From: a virus | DNA: 61,378 nucleotides | IMG/VR virus record: IMGVR_UViG_3300046171_000014 | Location: 1 to 61,378 of that record | Reading direction: 5' to 3' (one strand) | In this document: positions 27,535-36,321 of the stretch, in pieces | Position numbering within the stretch: position 1 is the stretch's first letter | Layout of the letters: each line of letters opens with the position of its first letter | The notes under the pieces: generated by a model | Database searches by the model: none | The model's input: the letters and a program-made list of their open reading frames with translations, nothing else | What the model was told of the DNA's origin: nothing | Made by a program: the position numbers and the translations under genes

Positions 27535-27849
27535 CTAAGTTATGTTGATAGTAACAGTACCAACTTCAGACTGCATAAATTGAAGATCATTCCAAACAGG
27601 ATTAAACCCAAATAAACCGCGACTCTCCTCTAAGGATGTGTCTGGTCTTGGGTTCCTCAGAGACTGAGGATCATTTATCTTAATTCTGCCCAAGAAGTTT
27701 TGTGGCTGATCTGGGTCAACAACATCACGCCCAACCAGAAATCCAGTCTTCACGCCATTGTTAAACTCAGGCACAAGATCTGCCAAAGGGTATCTAAACC
27801 CTGTCTTGTCGCAGTAACCAAAAGCATATTTGCCTCTAGCGTAACTCAT
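27535..27849 (-). CDS. Conserved tail or head-completion protein, 104 aa
   Basis: The ATG at 27849 overlaps the TGA of the upstream adaptor gene (TGATG), so it was preferred to GTG at 27852. The sequence starts SYARGKYAFGYCDKTGFRYP. It contains LVGRDVVDPDQPQNFLGRIK and ends in a beta strand (VGTVTINIT). The Tyr/Phe-rich N terminus with a single Cys may be a small metal or aromatic cluster. It is a known type of short gene next to podovirus adaptors; the exact role is unknown. Confidence 0.65.
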   Translation of the reverse strand: MSYARGKYAFGYCDKTGFRYPLADLVPEFNNGVKTGFLVGRDVVDPDQPQNFLGRIKINDPQSLRNPRPDTSLEESRGLFGFNPVWNDLQFMQSEVGTVTINIT

Positions 27850-28526
27850 CACGCACCCATCATAAATGTGTTGAATGGAACGAACTTAATTGATGCTGTC
27901 TCTTCATCCTCACCAGCAGCTAGCTGGAACTGAAACTCGTACTCTTGCTTTAGGTTAGCCGCCATCTGAGGGTTCTTTTTCATAGCAATGTAATATGCCA
28001 TGCCTGCAACCAAGCAGGGCACGAATCGAGGCGGTACAGAAGATATCGCTGCCCCAACTCCAGATGACAGCCCATCAATACCTTTTAGCCTATGATATGC
28101 TATTTCATAGGTCGTTGTATTATCAGGTACGGGCCAAAGAGTTACTTTTGTTTCCGTTGGGAGCCTTTGGACGTAGATTTGGGTCGGCCTACCTTGCGTG
28201 TTTTTGTTGGTTTGCTGGGCGTAGGTCGAGACACTGACTCTTTCGAGGGAGGTGTCGATTTGGTTTGTGCCCGTTCCGGTGCGGATTTGGTGTTCGATGA
28301 TATCAATTGTATCCGCAGGGAGGGTATACGTTGCCGTACCCGCTGTAACAGCGAGCGTACCCGCTTCAATAGTGAAGAGATTAAGACCACGGTTCTGCCA
28401 CTCCAATGTTAAAAGATTTAGACTTCTTCGTGCGGTTTTAAGGTCGTATCCAGTACGCATCTCAAGGCCAGCCCTTTCAAAAGCTTCCTCAAAAATCTCT
28501 GGCATGTCTGGGGTTACTACAGCCAT
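27849..28526 (-). CDS. Head-to-tail adaptor, P22 gp4-like
   Basis: A 225-residue protein. The N-terminal helices (EIFEEAFERAGLEMRTGYDLKTARRSLNLL) and LEWQNRGLNLFTIE follow the helix bundle pattern of gp4-type tail accessory proteins that bind the portal ring after packaging. A beta region with YTLPADTIDIIEH and a C-terminal helical section (FVPCLVAGMAYYIAMKKNP) follow. It is the second adaptor-like gene of the genome and overlaps the next gene downstream. It sits close to the capsid genes, as expected for a head-completion protein. Confidence 0.75.
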   Translation of the reverse strand: MAVVTPDMPEIFEEAFERAGLEMRTGYDLKTARRSLNLLTLEWQNRGLNLFTIEAGTLAVTAGTATYTLPADTIDIIEHQIRTGTGTNQIDTSLERVSVSTYAQQTNKNTQGRPTQIYVQRLPTETKVTLWPVPDNTTTYEIAYHRLKGIDGLSSGVGAAISSVPPRFVPCLVAGMAYYIAMKKNPQMAANLKQEYEFQFQLAAGEDEETASIKFVPFNTFMMGA

Positions 28527-28789
28527 TATGTCACTACGCTCCTAAACCGTTTGGTTTTCTTTGCAATTTTCTTAGGCTGCTTGGCAACCTGCTTGCCCTT
28601 CTTGGTGGCCTCGCGTTTCTTCTTCGTAGTAGCGGCGTACTCCGCAGAGGTCAAAGACTTGATAGCCTTCTCAGGAAGATATCGCTCGCCTGTAGCCTTG
28701 CTCCCTTGCGTCGATGGCTTGCCAGACTTTGTTCGCCACTTCTGCTTTGTCCAAGACTTCAAGCTCTTCTGTGACTTCTTGAGCGCCAT
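28526..28789 (-). CDS. Small basic protein resembling DUF5872
   Basis: An 87-residue, Lys-rich protein: WTKQKWRTKSGKPSTQG near the N terminus, then GERYLPEKAIKSLTSAEYA, then a run of Lys/Ala/Arg ending KRFRSVV. I recall this layout as DUF5872, present in many marine viruses. It abuts two more basic proteins (28789-29082 and 29083-29376), overlapping by one base or adjoining directly, so the three form one translational unit. A packaged DNA-binding role is plausible but unproven. Confidence 0.7.
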   Translation of the reverse strand: MALKKSQKSLKSWTKQKWRTKSGKPSTQGSKATGERYLPEKAIKSLTSAEYAATTKKKREATKKGKQVAKQPKKIAKKTKRFRSVVT

Positions 28790-29082
28790 TAACCTCTATA
28801 GCCCCCACCCGCTTTTTTATAAGCCTTCGCCAACATTTGCGCTTTTCTTGCTGACCATTGCCCCGGTTTGCCGCCTTTTCCACCAGCCTTTATGCGATTA
28901 AATATACGCTTTCTCTTCTCTGGTTGGGTGTAATTGCCAGCTTCATTAACACGACTTTTAGATTTCTTCTTCGTCTTGCCACCTTTGCCAAAACGAATAA
29001 TCTCAAGGTCTTTAGCGTCATCACCTGTAGAGGTTCTGTTACCTGTTAGTTGACTGCCCATCTGGGAACGAGAAATAGCCAT
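28789..29082 (-). CDS. Small basic protein with KAGGKGGKPGQWSARKAQ motif
   Basis: A 97-residue protein. The C-terminal half contains SRVNEAGNYTQPEKRKRIF and GGKGGKPGQWSARKAQML, a conserved block found in short proteins of marine phages and large DNA viruses. The N-terminal half is polar. It lies between two other basic proteins and shares a base with the next. Function is not known; conserved Trp and Lys residues suggest nucleic-acid contact. Confidence 0.7.
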   Translation of the reverse strand: MAISRSQMGSQLTGNRTSTGDDAKDLEIIRFGKGGKTKKKSKSRVNEAGNYTQPEKRKRIFNRIKAGGKGGKPGQWSARKAQMLAKAYKKAGGGYRG

Positions 29083-29376
29083 TTAACATTTCCACCGTTT
29101 TCTTGCTTGCCTTAACCTACTATTAGGATCTTTTGCTGCTTTGGGGAACTTCTTCATTTGTCCAGCAGAACGGGCGCAGAAAGACTTGCGCCGCTTTGCG
29201 TCCTTGCTCCCCTTCTTAACCTTCCCCGTCACAGCAGTTTTTAACTTGGAGCCGGGGTTGTCCTTGCGATACTTGGCAACACCCTTTTTTGTCATACCCG
29301 CCCCAGACTTTGTGGGACGTTTATGACCACCTTTTATGCTGTGCCCCTTCATGGAGCCTTTCTTTTTCTCAGCCAT
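29083..29376 (-). CDS. Small basic protein resembling DUF6321
   Basis: A 97-residue protein with GVAKYRKDNPGSKLKTAV, then KRRKSFCARSAGQMKKFP and a C-terminal LRQARKRWKC. These match a conserved family I recall as DUF6321 from marine viruses. The two conserved Cys residues may form a metal or disulphide pair. It is the first of three consecutive basic genes. DNA binding is suggested by charge only. Confidence 0.72.
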   Translation of the reverse strand: MAEKKKGSMKGHSIKGGHKRPTKSGAGMTKKGVAKYRKDNPGSKLKTAVTGKVKKGSKDAKRRKSFCARSAGQMKKFPKAAKDPNSRLRQARKRWKC

Positions 29377-29379
29377 CTC

Positions 29380-29667
29380 TTACTCAAGGAGTAAAGTTAT
29401 CACTGAACCAGAGCCTGATAGAGCAGACACATAGGCCCCATTGTCAGCAAGAATACCATCATTAGGGAGAAACACATCGTTCCATCCCGCTGGAAGGGTT
29501 AAATCCAGCAGAGTGGCTCCTGATGCGGAGCCATTCTTAATAGTAAATGCTGTGATGTTAGTGGCATACACCAAGATGCCCTGTATTCGACTCCGTGCGG
29601 GGCCAACAACCCCTGCACTAAATCCTGATGTTGAGACATTAAATGCCCGTATCTCTTGACCAGCCAT
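29380..29667 (-). CDS. Small virion protein, 95 aa
   Basis: A short beta-rich protein (IQGILVYATNITAFTIKNG, TLLDLTLPAGWNDVFLPNDG). The pattern resembles small decoration or capsid-surface proteins found between the major capsid protein and adaptor genes in marine phages. It lies 11 bases downstream of the next structural gene. No specific family is named with confidence. Confidence 0.62.
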   Translation of the reverse strand: MAGQEIRAFNVSTSGFSAGVVGPARSRIQGILVYATNITAFTIKNGSASGATLLDLTLPAGWNDVFLPNDGILADNGAYVSALSGSGSVITLLLE

Positions 29668-29677
29668 CTAGGCCTCC

Positions 29678-30148
29678 TTACGGCTGAACAGCCGTATTAA
29701 ACGCTTGAGCATACATCACTGTTATAACAACTGATCCCGCATTTGTACCTGCACTTGAGGTCGCAGTTAATTTCAAATCAGATGTACCAGTGTTTTTCCA
29801 TGTAAGTGTACCACCGCCAGAAGCGCCTAACGCCTTAATACCTACAGTAGTTCCAGAAGCAACAGCATTAACAAGGGTCGCTGCACCGCCTACGGTATCA
29901 CCAACACTGATATTCGTCGTAGTGTTAGCAGCCACTTCTAAATCAATGATGATGTCTACGATTTTTGAGTTGGCAGGGATTACCACATTTGTGGCTTCTG
30001 CTGCGACAGCGCCGCCAGAAATATCCATTACATGTTGTTGAGTCATTACAACATAACCTACGTTTGCTATGTCTGACCCAACAGTAGTGCCCGTTGTGTT
30101 GCGGATGTTGCCAGCCCGTATAGGACCAGAAAAAGTAGTAGTACCCAT
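29678..30148 (-). CDS. Putative capsid decoration or structural protein, 156 aa
   Basis: A Thr/Val/Ala-rich beta protein with GTTTFSGPIRAGNIRNTTG at its start, a middle strand set (IPANSKIVDIIIDLEVAANT) and a C terminus of regular strands (GSVVITVMYAQAF). Proteins of this design often decorate capsids. It is the first gene after the terminator that follows the major capsid gene, so it may be expressed at a lower level than the capsid protein or from read-through. Confidence 0.62.
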   Translation of the reverse strand: MGTTTFSGPIRAGNIRNTTGTTVGSDIANVGYVVMTQQHVMDISGGAVAAEATNVVIPANSKIVDIIIDLEVAANTTTNISVGDTVGGAATLVNAVASGTTVGIKALGASGGGTLTWKNTGTSDLKLTATSSAGTNAGSVVITVMYAQAFNTAVQP

Positions 30149-30221
30149 GTCGATCTCCTGTCTGGGTTAGTCAGACACACCATGTGTCTGTCAGGGATAC
30201 ACATATAGTAATAGATATTTA

Positions 30222-30254
30222 AACAAAAAGAAAGGGGCAACCGAAGCTGCCCCT
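30222..30254 (-). terminator. Rho-independent terminator after the major capsid gene
   Basis: Read leftward, AGGGGCA pairs with TGCCCCT (7 bp, 8-base loop, 30233-30254), followed by a T-rich tract (TTTCTTTTTGTTT). It lies 49 bases past the major capsid stop. It likely limits transcription into downstream tail genes, favouring high capsid expression. Confidence 0.82.
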
Positions 30255-30302
30255 GAGTTATACATGAGGAGAATACATGAAGTACCCACCTTATAGCATA
30301 CT

Positions 30303-31208
30303 TTATGCTCCGCGAGAAGCGTACATTCCCAATGGATCTGATACACCAAAGCTGTAACGCTCACGCGCTTTGTAGCGCACGTTACCAGTGTCAAAGTCAC
30401 CATCCATGCCTGTTTGCATAGCGGTACGGACAAAGTGCTTCATGCCGTTAGGCACATCAGTTGTGATGAAGAAGGCATCATTGTCTGTCAGATAGTGGTT
30501 CACCGCATAACCCTCTGGAATAGATCCGTTTGAGTTAAGTGCGTTGATATCATTATCTGCTGTACCAACACGCAGAGTTGTTTCCAACAAGCGAGTTGCA
30601 ACAAACATTAATGCTGGTGGAATGATTAACTTACGAGGGCGCGCAGCAATCAACAAACCACGTTCATCTGTGAACGCGGCAATATCAATAACAGCTTGCT
30701 CAAGTGAGGTTTCATTCAAGTCAGCATCAGTTGCAGGGCGGTTAGCGTTAGTAGTGCCCTCAACGGTTGGGTGCGCTGTGCTAAACAAAGTAACGCCATC
30801 ACCTGAGTTAAAGGTGGTGAAGCCTGTGTTTAACAAAGAAGCAGCCTTTGTTTGCTTTGTGTATGCCATACCGCGAGCAAGAGCTTTGGTATAACGAGCA
30901 GAAAGCGAATCATACAGATTGTCTTCCATAGCCTCTTCTGTGATAGAAAAGCCCATTGCGACTGTCTCATGATTGTAACGCGCAGTGAATGATTCCTGTG
31001 CGTTGTCATAAGAAATTGAAGCACCTTCTGCTTTCACAGGGGCGGCTCCAAAACCTGATAATTTAACTTCCTCTTCAAAGCTACGCTCTGAAGTTTCAGT
31101 TTCATAGATCTCAGAATGTTCGTCTTCGTACTTTCCGTACTCCAAACCAAACAATGCATTCAGACCCGGTAACAGCTCTTTAAGGAGCTGGGCGCGTGAA
31201 ATAGCCAT
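30303..31208 (-). CDS. Major capsid protein
   Basis: A 301-residue protein in the expected place, after scaffold and decoration genes and before a strong terminator. The sequence shows a capsid-like plan: an N-terminal charged helix region (LPGLNALFGLEYGKYEDEHS), a long helix and loop set (FSITEEAMEDNLYDSLSARY, then KALARGMAYTKQ), LFSTAHPTVEG, and RGLLIAARPRKLIIPPALMF followed by a late beta part. This resembles the Mu-type and other HK97-fold major heads. The start has a good upstream AGG-rich site. Confidence 0.87.
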   Translation of the reverse strand: MAISRAQLLKELLPGLNALFGLEYGKYEDEHSEIYETETSERSFEEEVKLSGFGAAPVKAEGASISYDNAQESFTARYNHETVAMGFSITEEAMEDNLYDSLSARYTKALARGMAYTKQTKAASLLNTGFTTFNSGDGVTLFSTAHPTVEGTTNANRPATDADLNETSLEQAVIDIAAFTDERGLLIAARPRKLIIPPALMFVATRLLETTLRVGTADNDINALNSNGSIPEGYAVNHYLTDNDAFFITTDVPNGMKHFVRTAMQTGMDGDFDTGNVRYKARERYSFGVSDPLGMYASRGA

Positions 31209-31220
31209 GATTTAACCTCC

Positions 31221-31832
31221 TTATAAGCCTACGTTATTGGTCATCTGGTGAGCGCCCGGATTGAACTTTACAAGTACATCTGGGAACGCATCAGCAGCAT
31301 CTGACACATGTGAAACAACACGGAACGCCGCTGCGGCAGTCTTCACCGTAGCGTCCAATGCAGATGTAGAGTTACCTGTCGTGGTATTACCAGTTGAGGT
31401 AGACTGCACTGCTGCAAAGAATGTGTTTGTACCGATGATTGTTTGCGCTCCTGTACCATCAAGCTGGGCTTGGAATAGTACATTTGGATCGTCAACAACA
31501 TACGCTTTAATAGCATCACCATTGGAAGTTCCAGTTGGGTAATACTGCGCTTGGACCGTTTGGCCTGAAGAATTTACATACTCACAACCAACGAAAACGC
31601 CAATAGCGCCAACGCCTGTTGTTCCTGAGATGCTGTTAGATGTCAGGTCTGCACCTGAACCAGTTGCGAGTGCGATGTAACCATCAGCCCCAATGATAAC
31701 AACTTGCCCGTAGAACAGGTTTGTTGCTTCTCCAGCGGGGTCAATGAGATACTGATTAGTCGCACCAGCATACGGCATTCCATCTGCGCGGCGCACAGGT
31801 TTTAAGCCGTAGGGAGCTGCTGTAGTAGCCAT
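31221..31832 (-). CDS. Head decoration-type structural protein, 203 aa
   Basis: The N terminus (MATTAAPYGLKPVRRADG) is a well-known start of structural proteins in marine phages, and the rest is beta-rich with Gly/Thr repeats (FYGQVVIIGADGYIALATG). It lies just upstream of the major capsid gene, between it and the scaffold region. It could decorate capsid vertices or hexons. A long C-terminal Ala/Thr part ends in FPDVLVKFNPGAHQM. Confidence 0.68.
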   Translation of the reverse strand: MATTAAPYGLKPVRRADGMPYAGATNQYLIDPAGEATNLFYGQVVIIGADGYIALATGSGADLTSNSISGTTGVGAIGVFVGCEYVNSSGQTVQAQYYPTGTSNGDAIKAYVVDDPNVLFQAQLDGTGAQTIIGTNTFFAAVQSTSTGNTTTGNSTSALDATVKTAAAAFRVVSHVSDAADAFPDVLVKFNPGAHQMTNNVGL

Positions 31833-31879
31833 TTTCTCATACTCCTAGAGTTTAAGTTACGACAAGCTCCCCAAAAGGG

Positions 31880-32323
31880 TTACTTGCCAAATGAAGATCG
31901 TGTACTCCGTTCTGGGTTTAGAACGGGCATACGAGGGTCTGATTGTTTCAGATAGGAATTATCAACCGCTTCCATCTGGCTCTGTGCCATGTCTAGCTGC
32001 TTCTCAACCCTAGCCTCAACTTTTTCGATGGCGTTTTGACATAACAATAAGCCACCTACCTCAATGCCGTCTTGAAATCTCGAATCAATATCGGACACGA
32101 TTTGAAGGTTCGGATGATCCTCTTTACGAACAGGTGTCCAACCTTCACGAAATCTGGAAGAAACATTCTTGTTATCCGTAGTACCCAAAGTAGAGGTGCG
32201 AATCCAGCGATAGCTAATGCCAGCGCGAGGTTCGGGGGTCGGTAACATGGTCGGTCTTTCCCATGACACTTTACGTTTGACCGCTTCGCGGTCATCATTA
32301 CTGCGTGAGGTTCTGTTACTCAT
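31880..32323 (-). CDS. Conserved phage head-region protein, 147 aa
   Basis: A basic, hydrophilic protein with YRWIRTSTLGTTDNKNVSSR and FREGWTPVRKEDH, a block conserved in marine phages next to the scaffold. The C-terminal half (AIEKVEARVEKQLDMAQSQM) is predicted coiled coil. It overlaps the scaffold stop by four bases. The role is unknown; a capsid assembly or internal head protein is plausible. Confidence 0.65.
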   Translation of the reverse strand: MSNRTSRSNDDREAVKRKVSWERPTMLPTPEPRAGISYRWIRTSTLGTTDNKNVSSRFREGWTPVRKEDHPNLQIVSDIDSRFQDGIEVGGLLLCQNAIEKVEARVEKQLDMAQSQMEAVDNSYLKQSDPRMPVLNPERSTRSSFGK

Positions 32324-33273
32324 TTGGATTGATCCTTCAACATTTGCGCCACATATTGCTCATTCGTGAGTCCAAGCCGCTTGGCGAGAGAGGCTTGCGT
32401 CGAGGTTAATCGCACTGTGCGTGGCTTTTTTGTCGATCTTGACGGTGCGGCAACCACGGAACCGGCCTGACGTTGGGGTGCTTCTTCCTCTATTTGCCCA
32501 CCGTCAAACTTATCTGGAAAGGCTTTTTTCATAGCCTTGTCTATTTCATCATAATAAGAATCGCTTCTCGGATCAATCCCTGATTGTACAAGCTTTTGAT
32601 GCACACCATATGCATAGCCTGTCATTTCAGGAGTTTCAGGATTCTCAAACCAAGTATTTTTCTTACCCCACTCAAGGGCTTTTGGATCAGGCTTATCAAC
32701 TTGCGGGGCAGGTTGAGCATACTGTGGCTGTGGCTGTGGCGCGGTTCTAACCTGTGGTTTATAGTTATTTACCCTGTCAGACTCTACCTTCAAGGTCGTT
32801 AGCTGCTCTTGCGCGGCTATTAAAGCGTCAGGATCTCCTGACTCATATGCAGCTTTATACGCAGATTTAGCCTTATCTAACTGCGCTTCGATGCGCCCTT
32901 TAGCCTGCCCAATAAGGGTTTCTTCACCCGCATCAAGGTTTTTTCGTAACTGTTCGTTTTCAGATTTTATCTGTTGAGCATACCGCAGAGCCTCTTCTTG
33001 TAGCCTGTGGGCCTCGAGTTTTTGCCGTTCTTGCTCTTGCGCTTCAAATTTTAGCTTGTTTATGCGCTTTTGAACCCCAACAGAATATTTATCTATCTCA
33101 TCGTCAGAAGGCACTTCTGGCTCTCTATCTTCTGCCAGACGCGGTTTCTCTTCTTCAGGAGTGTCGTCAGACACTTCTATCTCAAACGAATCATCCACAA
33201 CATCTTGTGTTTCAGGTGATTCGTTTTCAAGATCTTGTTCTGTTAGCTCTGGTTTATCTGCCAAACTATTCAT
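32320..33273 (-). CDS. Capsid scaffolding protein
   Basis: A 317-residue, highly charged and helical protein. The N-terminal 65 residues are acidic (SFEIEVSDDTPEEEKPRLAE), followed by a coiled-coil middle (KRINKLKFEAQEQERQKLEA, then QQIKSENEQLRKNL). A Pro/Gln-rich linker leads to a basic C terminus (STKKPRTVRLTSTQ). This is the standard layout of podovirus scaffolds, with a basic C terminus for coat binding. It lies between portal-side genes and the major capsid protein. Confidence 0.87.
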   Translation of the reverse strand: MNSLADKPELTEQDLENESPETQDVVDDSFEIEVSDDTPEEEKPRLAEDREPEVPSDDEIDKYSVGVQKRINKLKFEAQEQERQKLEAHRLQEEALRYAQQIKSENEQLRKNLDAGEETLIGQAKGRIEAQLDKAKSAYKAAYESGDPDALIAAQEQLTTLKVESDRVNNYKPQVRTAPQPQPQYAQPAPQVDKPDPKALEWGKKNTWFENPETPEMTGYAYGVHQKLVQSGIDPRSDSYYDEIDKAMKKAFPDKFDGGQIEEEAPQRQAGSVVAAPSRSTKKPRTVRLTSTQASLAKRLGLTNEQYVAQMLKDQSK

Positions 33274-33638
33274 ACCCGTGTATACCCCCGTGGATCTTCG
33301 ACGACTGCTTCAACAGTGTCATCATTTACAAGACGAAACTCTTTGCCATGTATTTTAAATCTGGTTCCTGAATAAGATCTAAAGATCACAAAATCACCTT
33401 CCTTGCAGTAGGCTCCATTTGGAAATCTATCTTTATCGGAATACGCATCAGGGCCAGTTTTAATTACAAACCCTATAATAGAAGCGGTTTCTTCTGCCTG
33501 CCTAAGTTGGTCAGGCATATACACCCCGCCTTCGGTCTTCTCATTAACCTCAACAGTGCTAATAAGAACTTTGTAGCCTTTTGGTTCTGGTAACTGAGTT
33601 GCTACTTTATCGTCAGTTACTTTTTCATCTTTATACAT
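33270..33638 (-). CDS. GroES-like co-chaperonin
   Basis: The protein matches Cpn10/GroES: PKGYKVLISTVEVNEKTEGG at the start of the beta barrel, VYMPDQLRQAEETASIIGFV as the mobile-loop and barrel region, then a late GDFVIFRSYSGTRFKIHGKE core and a final strand. The ATG at 33638 is used, giving 122 residues, because an AAGG site lies upstream and the GTG at 33668 adds an unlikely leader. Phage co-chaperonins such as T4 gp31 help host GroEL fold the capsid protein. It overlaps the scaffold gene by four bases. Confidence 0.87.
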   Translation of the reverse strand: MYKDEKVTDDKVATQLPEPKGYKVLISTVEVNEKTEGGVYMPDQLRQAEETASIIGFVIKTGPDAYSDKDRFPNGAYCKEGDFVIFRSYSGTRFKIHGKEFRLVNDDTVEAVVEDPRGYTRV

Positions 33639-33725
33639 TGCATATACCTTGCAGTGATTAAGGTTCACAGAAACCTTGCGCGGTCTATCCGCGAAGCCCC
33701 CAATTACGAAATAGAATACTAGAAC

Positions 33726-33914
33726 TTATTGTGCAATAATTCTTTCTTCCAAATCAACTAAATCGGCTTCAATTAGTTTTAAAGCCTCATATCTCCCTAC
33801 AAGACGGCAGTAATCTTCCATAGATTGTGCTTGGCCCCCGGCCAAAAACTGTTCTATCTCCGTCTTGGATTCGGATATGCTACGTTTCATCAACGCAACA
33901 ACCGTGTCATCCAT
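33726..33914 (-). CDS. Small helical protein between portal and co-chaperonin
   Basis: A 62-residue, mostly helical protein (TVVALMKRSISESKTEIEQF, YCRLVGRYEALKLIEADLV). Similar short helical genes follow the portal in many marine podovirus-like genomes. It overlaps the portal stop by eight bases. Function unknown. Confidence 0.68.
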   Translation of the reverse strand: MDDTVVALMKRSISESKTEIEQFLAGGQAQSMEDYCRLVGRYEALKLIEADLVDLEERIIAQ

Positions 33915-36321
33915 CCCCCTTACCTAGCTCCTTTGCTAATTCAACTCCCAGTTTCGCCCCAGCCTGCTGATCTGCACGTTGGGAATTATCAAGATCAGTT
34001 GCCAGCTTAACTCCCAGCTTGGCACCCTCTCTTTGATTAGTGGCTTTAATCTTCTCAGCTTCAAGCTGAAGCTTAGCCGTGTCTAGTTGCATCTTATGCT
34101 GAAGCTCTTGCGCTTTTAGCTGAAGCTCTTGCTGTTGCATCTGTACAACAGGATCTTGTTGTTGCGCTTGAGCCTGCTGCTGAGACACCTCTGCCTGATC
34201 TTTCTTGAGAAGCTTCTCTGCTGCATCCTTAGCCAATCTAGAAATTTCAACCTCAACATCTTCAGGCAATGGCTGATCTTCGCTAGGCATCTCGACCCCC
34301 AGCATCTTTTCCATTTCCCTACGATACTGGAATGCAACATGCTCTGTAATATGTGCCGCCATTGCCTGCTGTATTACTTGAGCAAATGGAGACTGCCCCA
34401 CCATCTGCATAATCTTTGGATCTTGTGCCGCAGCCATATGCACCGCTAGGTGAGCTTCGTGATCTTGATACTTGAACGCTTTGACTGGCTCCTGTTTCAG
34501 GATCATCATGTTCTCAGTTACAGGGTCAGAAGGTTTAATATCTTCAGGTAGCTTGATTAAATCTTCCGCGTCTTGGATGCCAAGAACCTCAAGCATTTGC
34601 CTGTGCAGCTTACCCATGTCGTACAATTGGGGCGCTTGTTGCGCTAGTTGTAACGCGGCTTGATACTGCATAATACGCTGCGCCATAGTAGCGGCGTTGG
34701 GGTCAGATACAGGTATAACGTCTATACGTTTGTCAAAATCAGCCTTCCTGCTAAAGTCTCCGTCAACTTCATACACGTACTCATCAGGCATATAATCGTG
34801 AACAATCTTAGACAAAAGTCGTAACTCTTTTTTCATGGCAGCATGGAGGCGGGCCTGTACACCAGACATTACCTTCATTGAACGCTCCATAAGGGCAAGA
34901 GTTGTGCCCACGGGTGCCTGTGCGTTAGTATCTCCTACTTGGATGTCTGCGACTGAGCCAATTCGGCGTCCCTCTTCGACAATATTTCCAAGTAAAGAGT
35001 ACAGTACGCTTGATGGCTCTTTGTAAGGGATAAACGTAATCGAGTCACGGATGGCACCGCCCGGTACGTCCACATCCCTAAATTCACCCGGCATAAGAGG
35101 AGTGTCGTCCCCCTTAATACGCATACCGCGAGCTTTAAGCCCTGCTGGCAAATTCGACAGTGTGCCAGCATCAACCAACTGACGAAGGATAGAGGTAGCC
35201 GACTTAGCAAGGCCACCAATGAGGTGAATAAGACCCGTTCCATAAAACCCAAGGCCCGGTAGATAACGGTAGTGTACAAAGTGTAGGCGTTTTTTCTTTT
35301 TAGCGTCATCTTCATACCAATTCTTACGGATAGATAATATTTCGCGAGACGATTTATCTATAGTTACTACATAAGGCCGTGCTATTTCATCAGAGTCATC
35401 AAACCCTTCAGGCATATTCATTGTGACGTGCATCTCAAGAATTGTATGCCTATCGTCATTCTCAAGAACCGCGCTTTCACCGTCAAGTTCGTCGTACTTC
35501 TCTTGAATATCTGAAAAATCTGGCGCAGGTGCAGGTAGGTCCACATCCCTATAGAAGCCTGCAACTTGCAGCTCTAATATCTCGTTTTCCGTTTTCTTCA
35601 TAACATGCGTGTAGCGCGGGCATGTCATTAGGTCTGTTGCCCCGTAGGACACAACAAACTCTTCTGAAGGCACAAACACCGCACAGGGTCTATCCATAAG
35701 CGGGTCATAATAGACCTTCTTAAACGCAGACCCAGCTAGGGGAAGTTTAAACAGCATCTGCTCCATCTCGTCGCGGTATTCTGTCATCTCCTCCGTTAAG
35801 AGGTAGTTCATCTCATTCTGCACACGTTCAGCTTGATCAAACTTCTCTGGAGTAAGCTTGCCCATAATTTTGCTTCTCACAGGGCCTGAAGCGGGGAACA
35901 GCTCCCCCATAGCCTGTGCTTGGAACCGCACGACAGCTTCAGTAAGCACGGGGTGAAACACCCCAGACGCACCTGCCCAAGGCTGCTGGCGCTCCTCAAT
36001 CTTCATACCAAGAAGGTCTAAACCTTTTACATAGGCCCTAGCCCAATCAGCACGAGATTCACGATCAGACTCAAAATCACTTACAAGCTCAGATGCCATA
36101 GCCTCAAGGTCTGCTTCGTCTATAGACTCAGCTAGGTTTGAATCGTGGTCTTGCCCCATTAGTTGCTCTGACAAGCCGCCTTCAAAATCAATTATAACCC
36201 CACCATCTTCAGTTTCCATAGAAACAGCTTCAGGGTTTATAACTTCGATAGTAAGTTCTTCTTCCGTAGGATTTGTCTCTATCTCTAAATCAGAAGGAAC
36301 TAAGGGTTTTTCTACAGCCAT
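33907..36321 (-). CDS. Portal protein
   Basis: An 804-residue dodecameric portal. The N-terminal third has the typical wing/stem core (WARAYVKGLDLLGMKIEERQ, then PWAGASGVFHPVLTEAVV, RFQAQAMGELFPASG). The middle has portal segments (DPLMDRPCAVFVPSEEFVV, HYRYLPGLGFYGTGLIHLIG, GGLAKSATSILRQLVDAG). The last 120 residues are Gln-rich coiled coil (QQQELQLKAQELQHKM, EREGAKLGVKLATDL-type units repeated), as in the barrel of P22-like portals. It lies beside terminase genes, with only the short rightward islet between them. Confidence 0.93.
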   Translation of the reverse strand: MAVEKPLVPSDLEIETNPTEEELTIEVINPEAVSMETEDGGVIIDFEGGLSEQLMGQDHDSNLAESIDEADLEAMASELVSDFESDRESRADWARAYVKGLDLLGMKIEERQQPWAGASGVFHPVLTEAVVRFQAQAMGELFPASGPVRSKIMGKLTPEKFDQAERVQNEMNYLLTEEMTEYRDEMEQMLFKLPLAGSAFKKVYYDPLMDRPCAVFVPSEEFVVSYGATDLMTCPRYTHVMKKTENEILELQVAGFYRDVDLPAPAPDFSDIQEKYDELDGESAVLENDDRHTILEMHVTMNMPEGFDDSDEIARPYVVTIDKSSREILSIRKNWYEDDAKKKKRLHFVHYRYLPGLGFYGTGLIHLIGGLAKSATSILRQLVDAGTLSNLPAGLKARGMRIKGDDTPLMPGEFRDVDVPGGAIRDSITFIPYKEPSSVLYSLLGNIVEEGRRIGSVADIQVGDTNAQAPVGTTLALMERSMKVMSGVQARLHAAMKKELRLLSKIVHDYMPDEYVYEVDGDFSRKADFDKRIDVIPVSDPNAATMAQRIMQYQAALQLAQQAPQLYDMGKLHRQMLEVLGIQDAEDLIKLPEDIKPSDPVTENMMILKQEPVKAFKYQDHEAHLAVHMAAAQDPKIMQMVGQSPFAQVIQQAMAAHITEHVAFQYRREMEKMLGVEMPSEDQPLPEDVEVEISRLAKDAAEKLLKKDQAEVSQQQAQAQQQDPVVQMQQQELQLKAQELQHKMQLDTAKLQLEAEKIKATNQREGAKLGVKLATDLDNSQRADQQAGAKLGVELAKELGKGDG

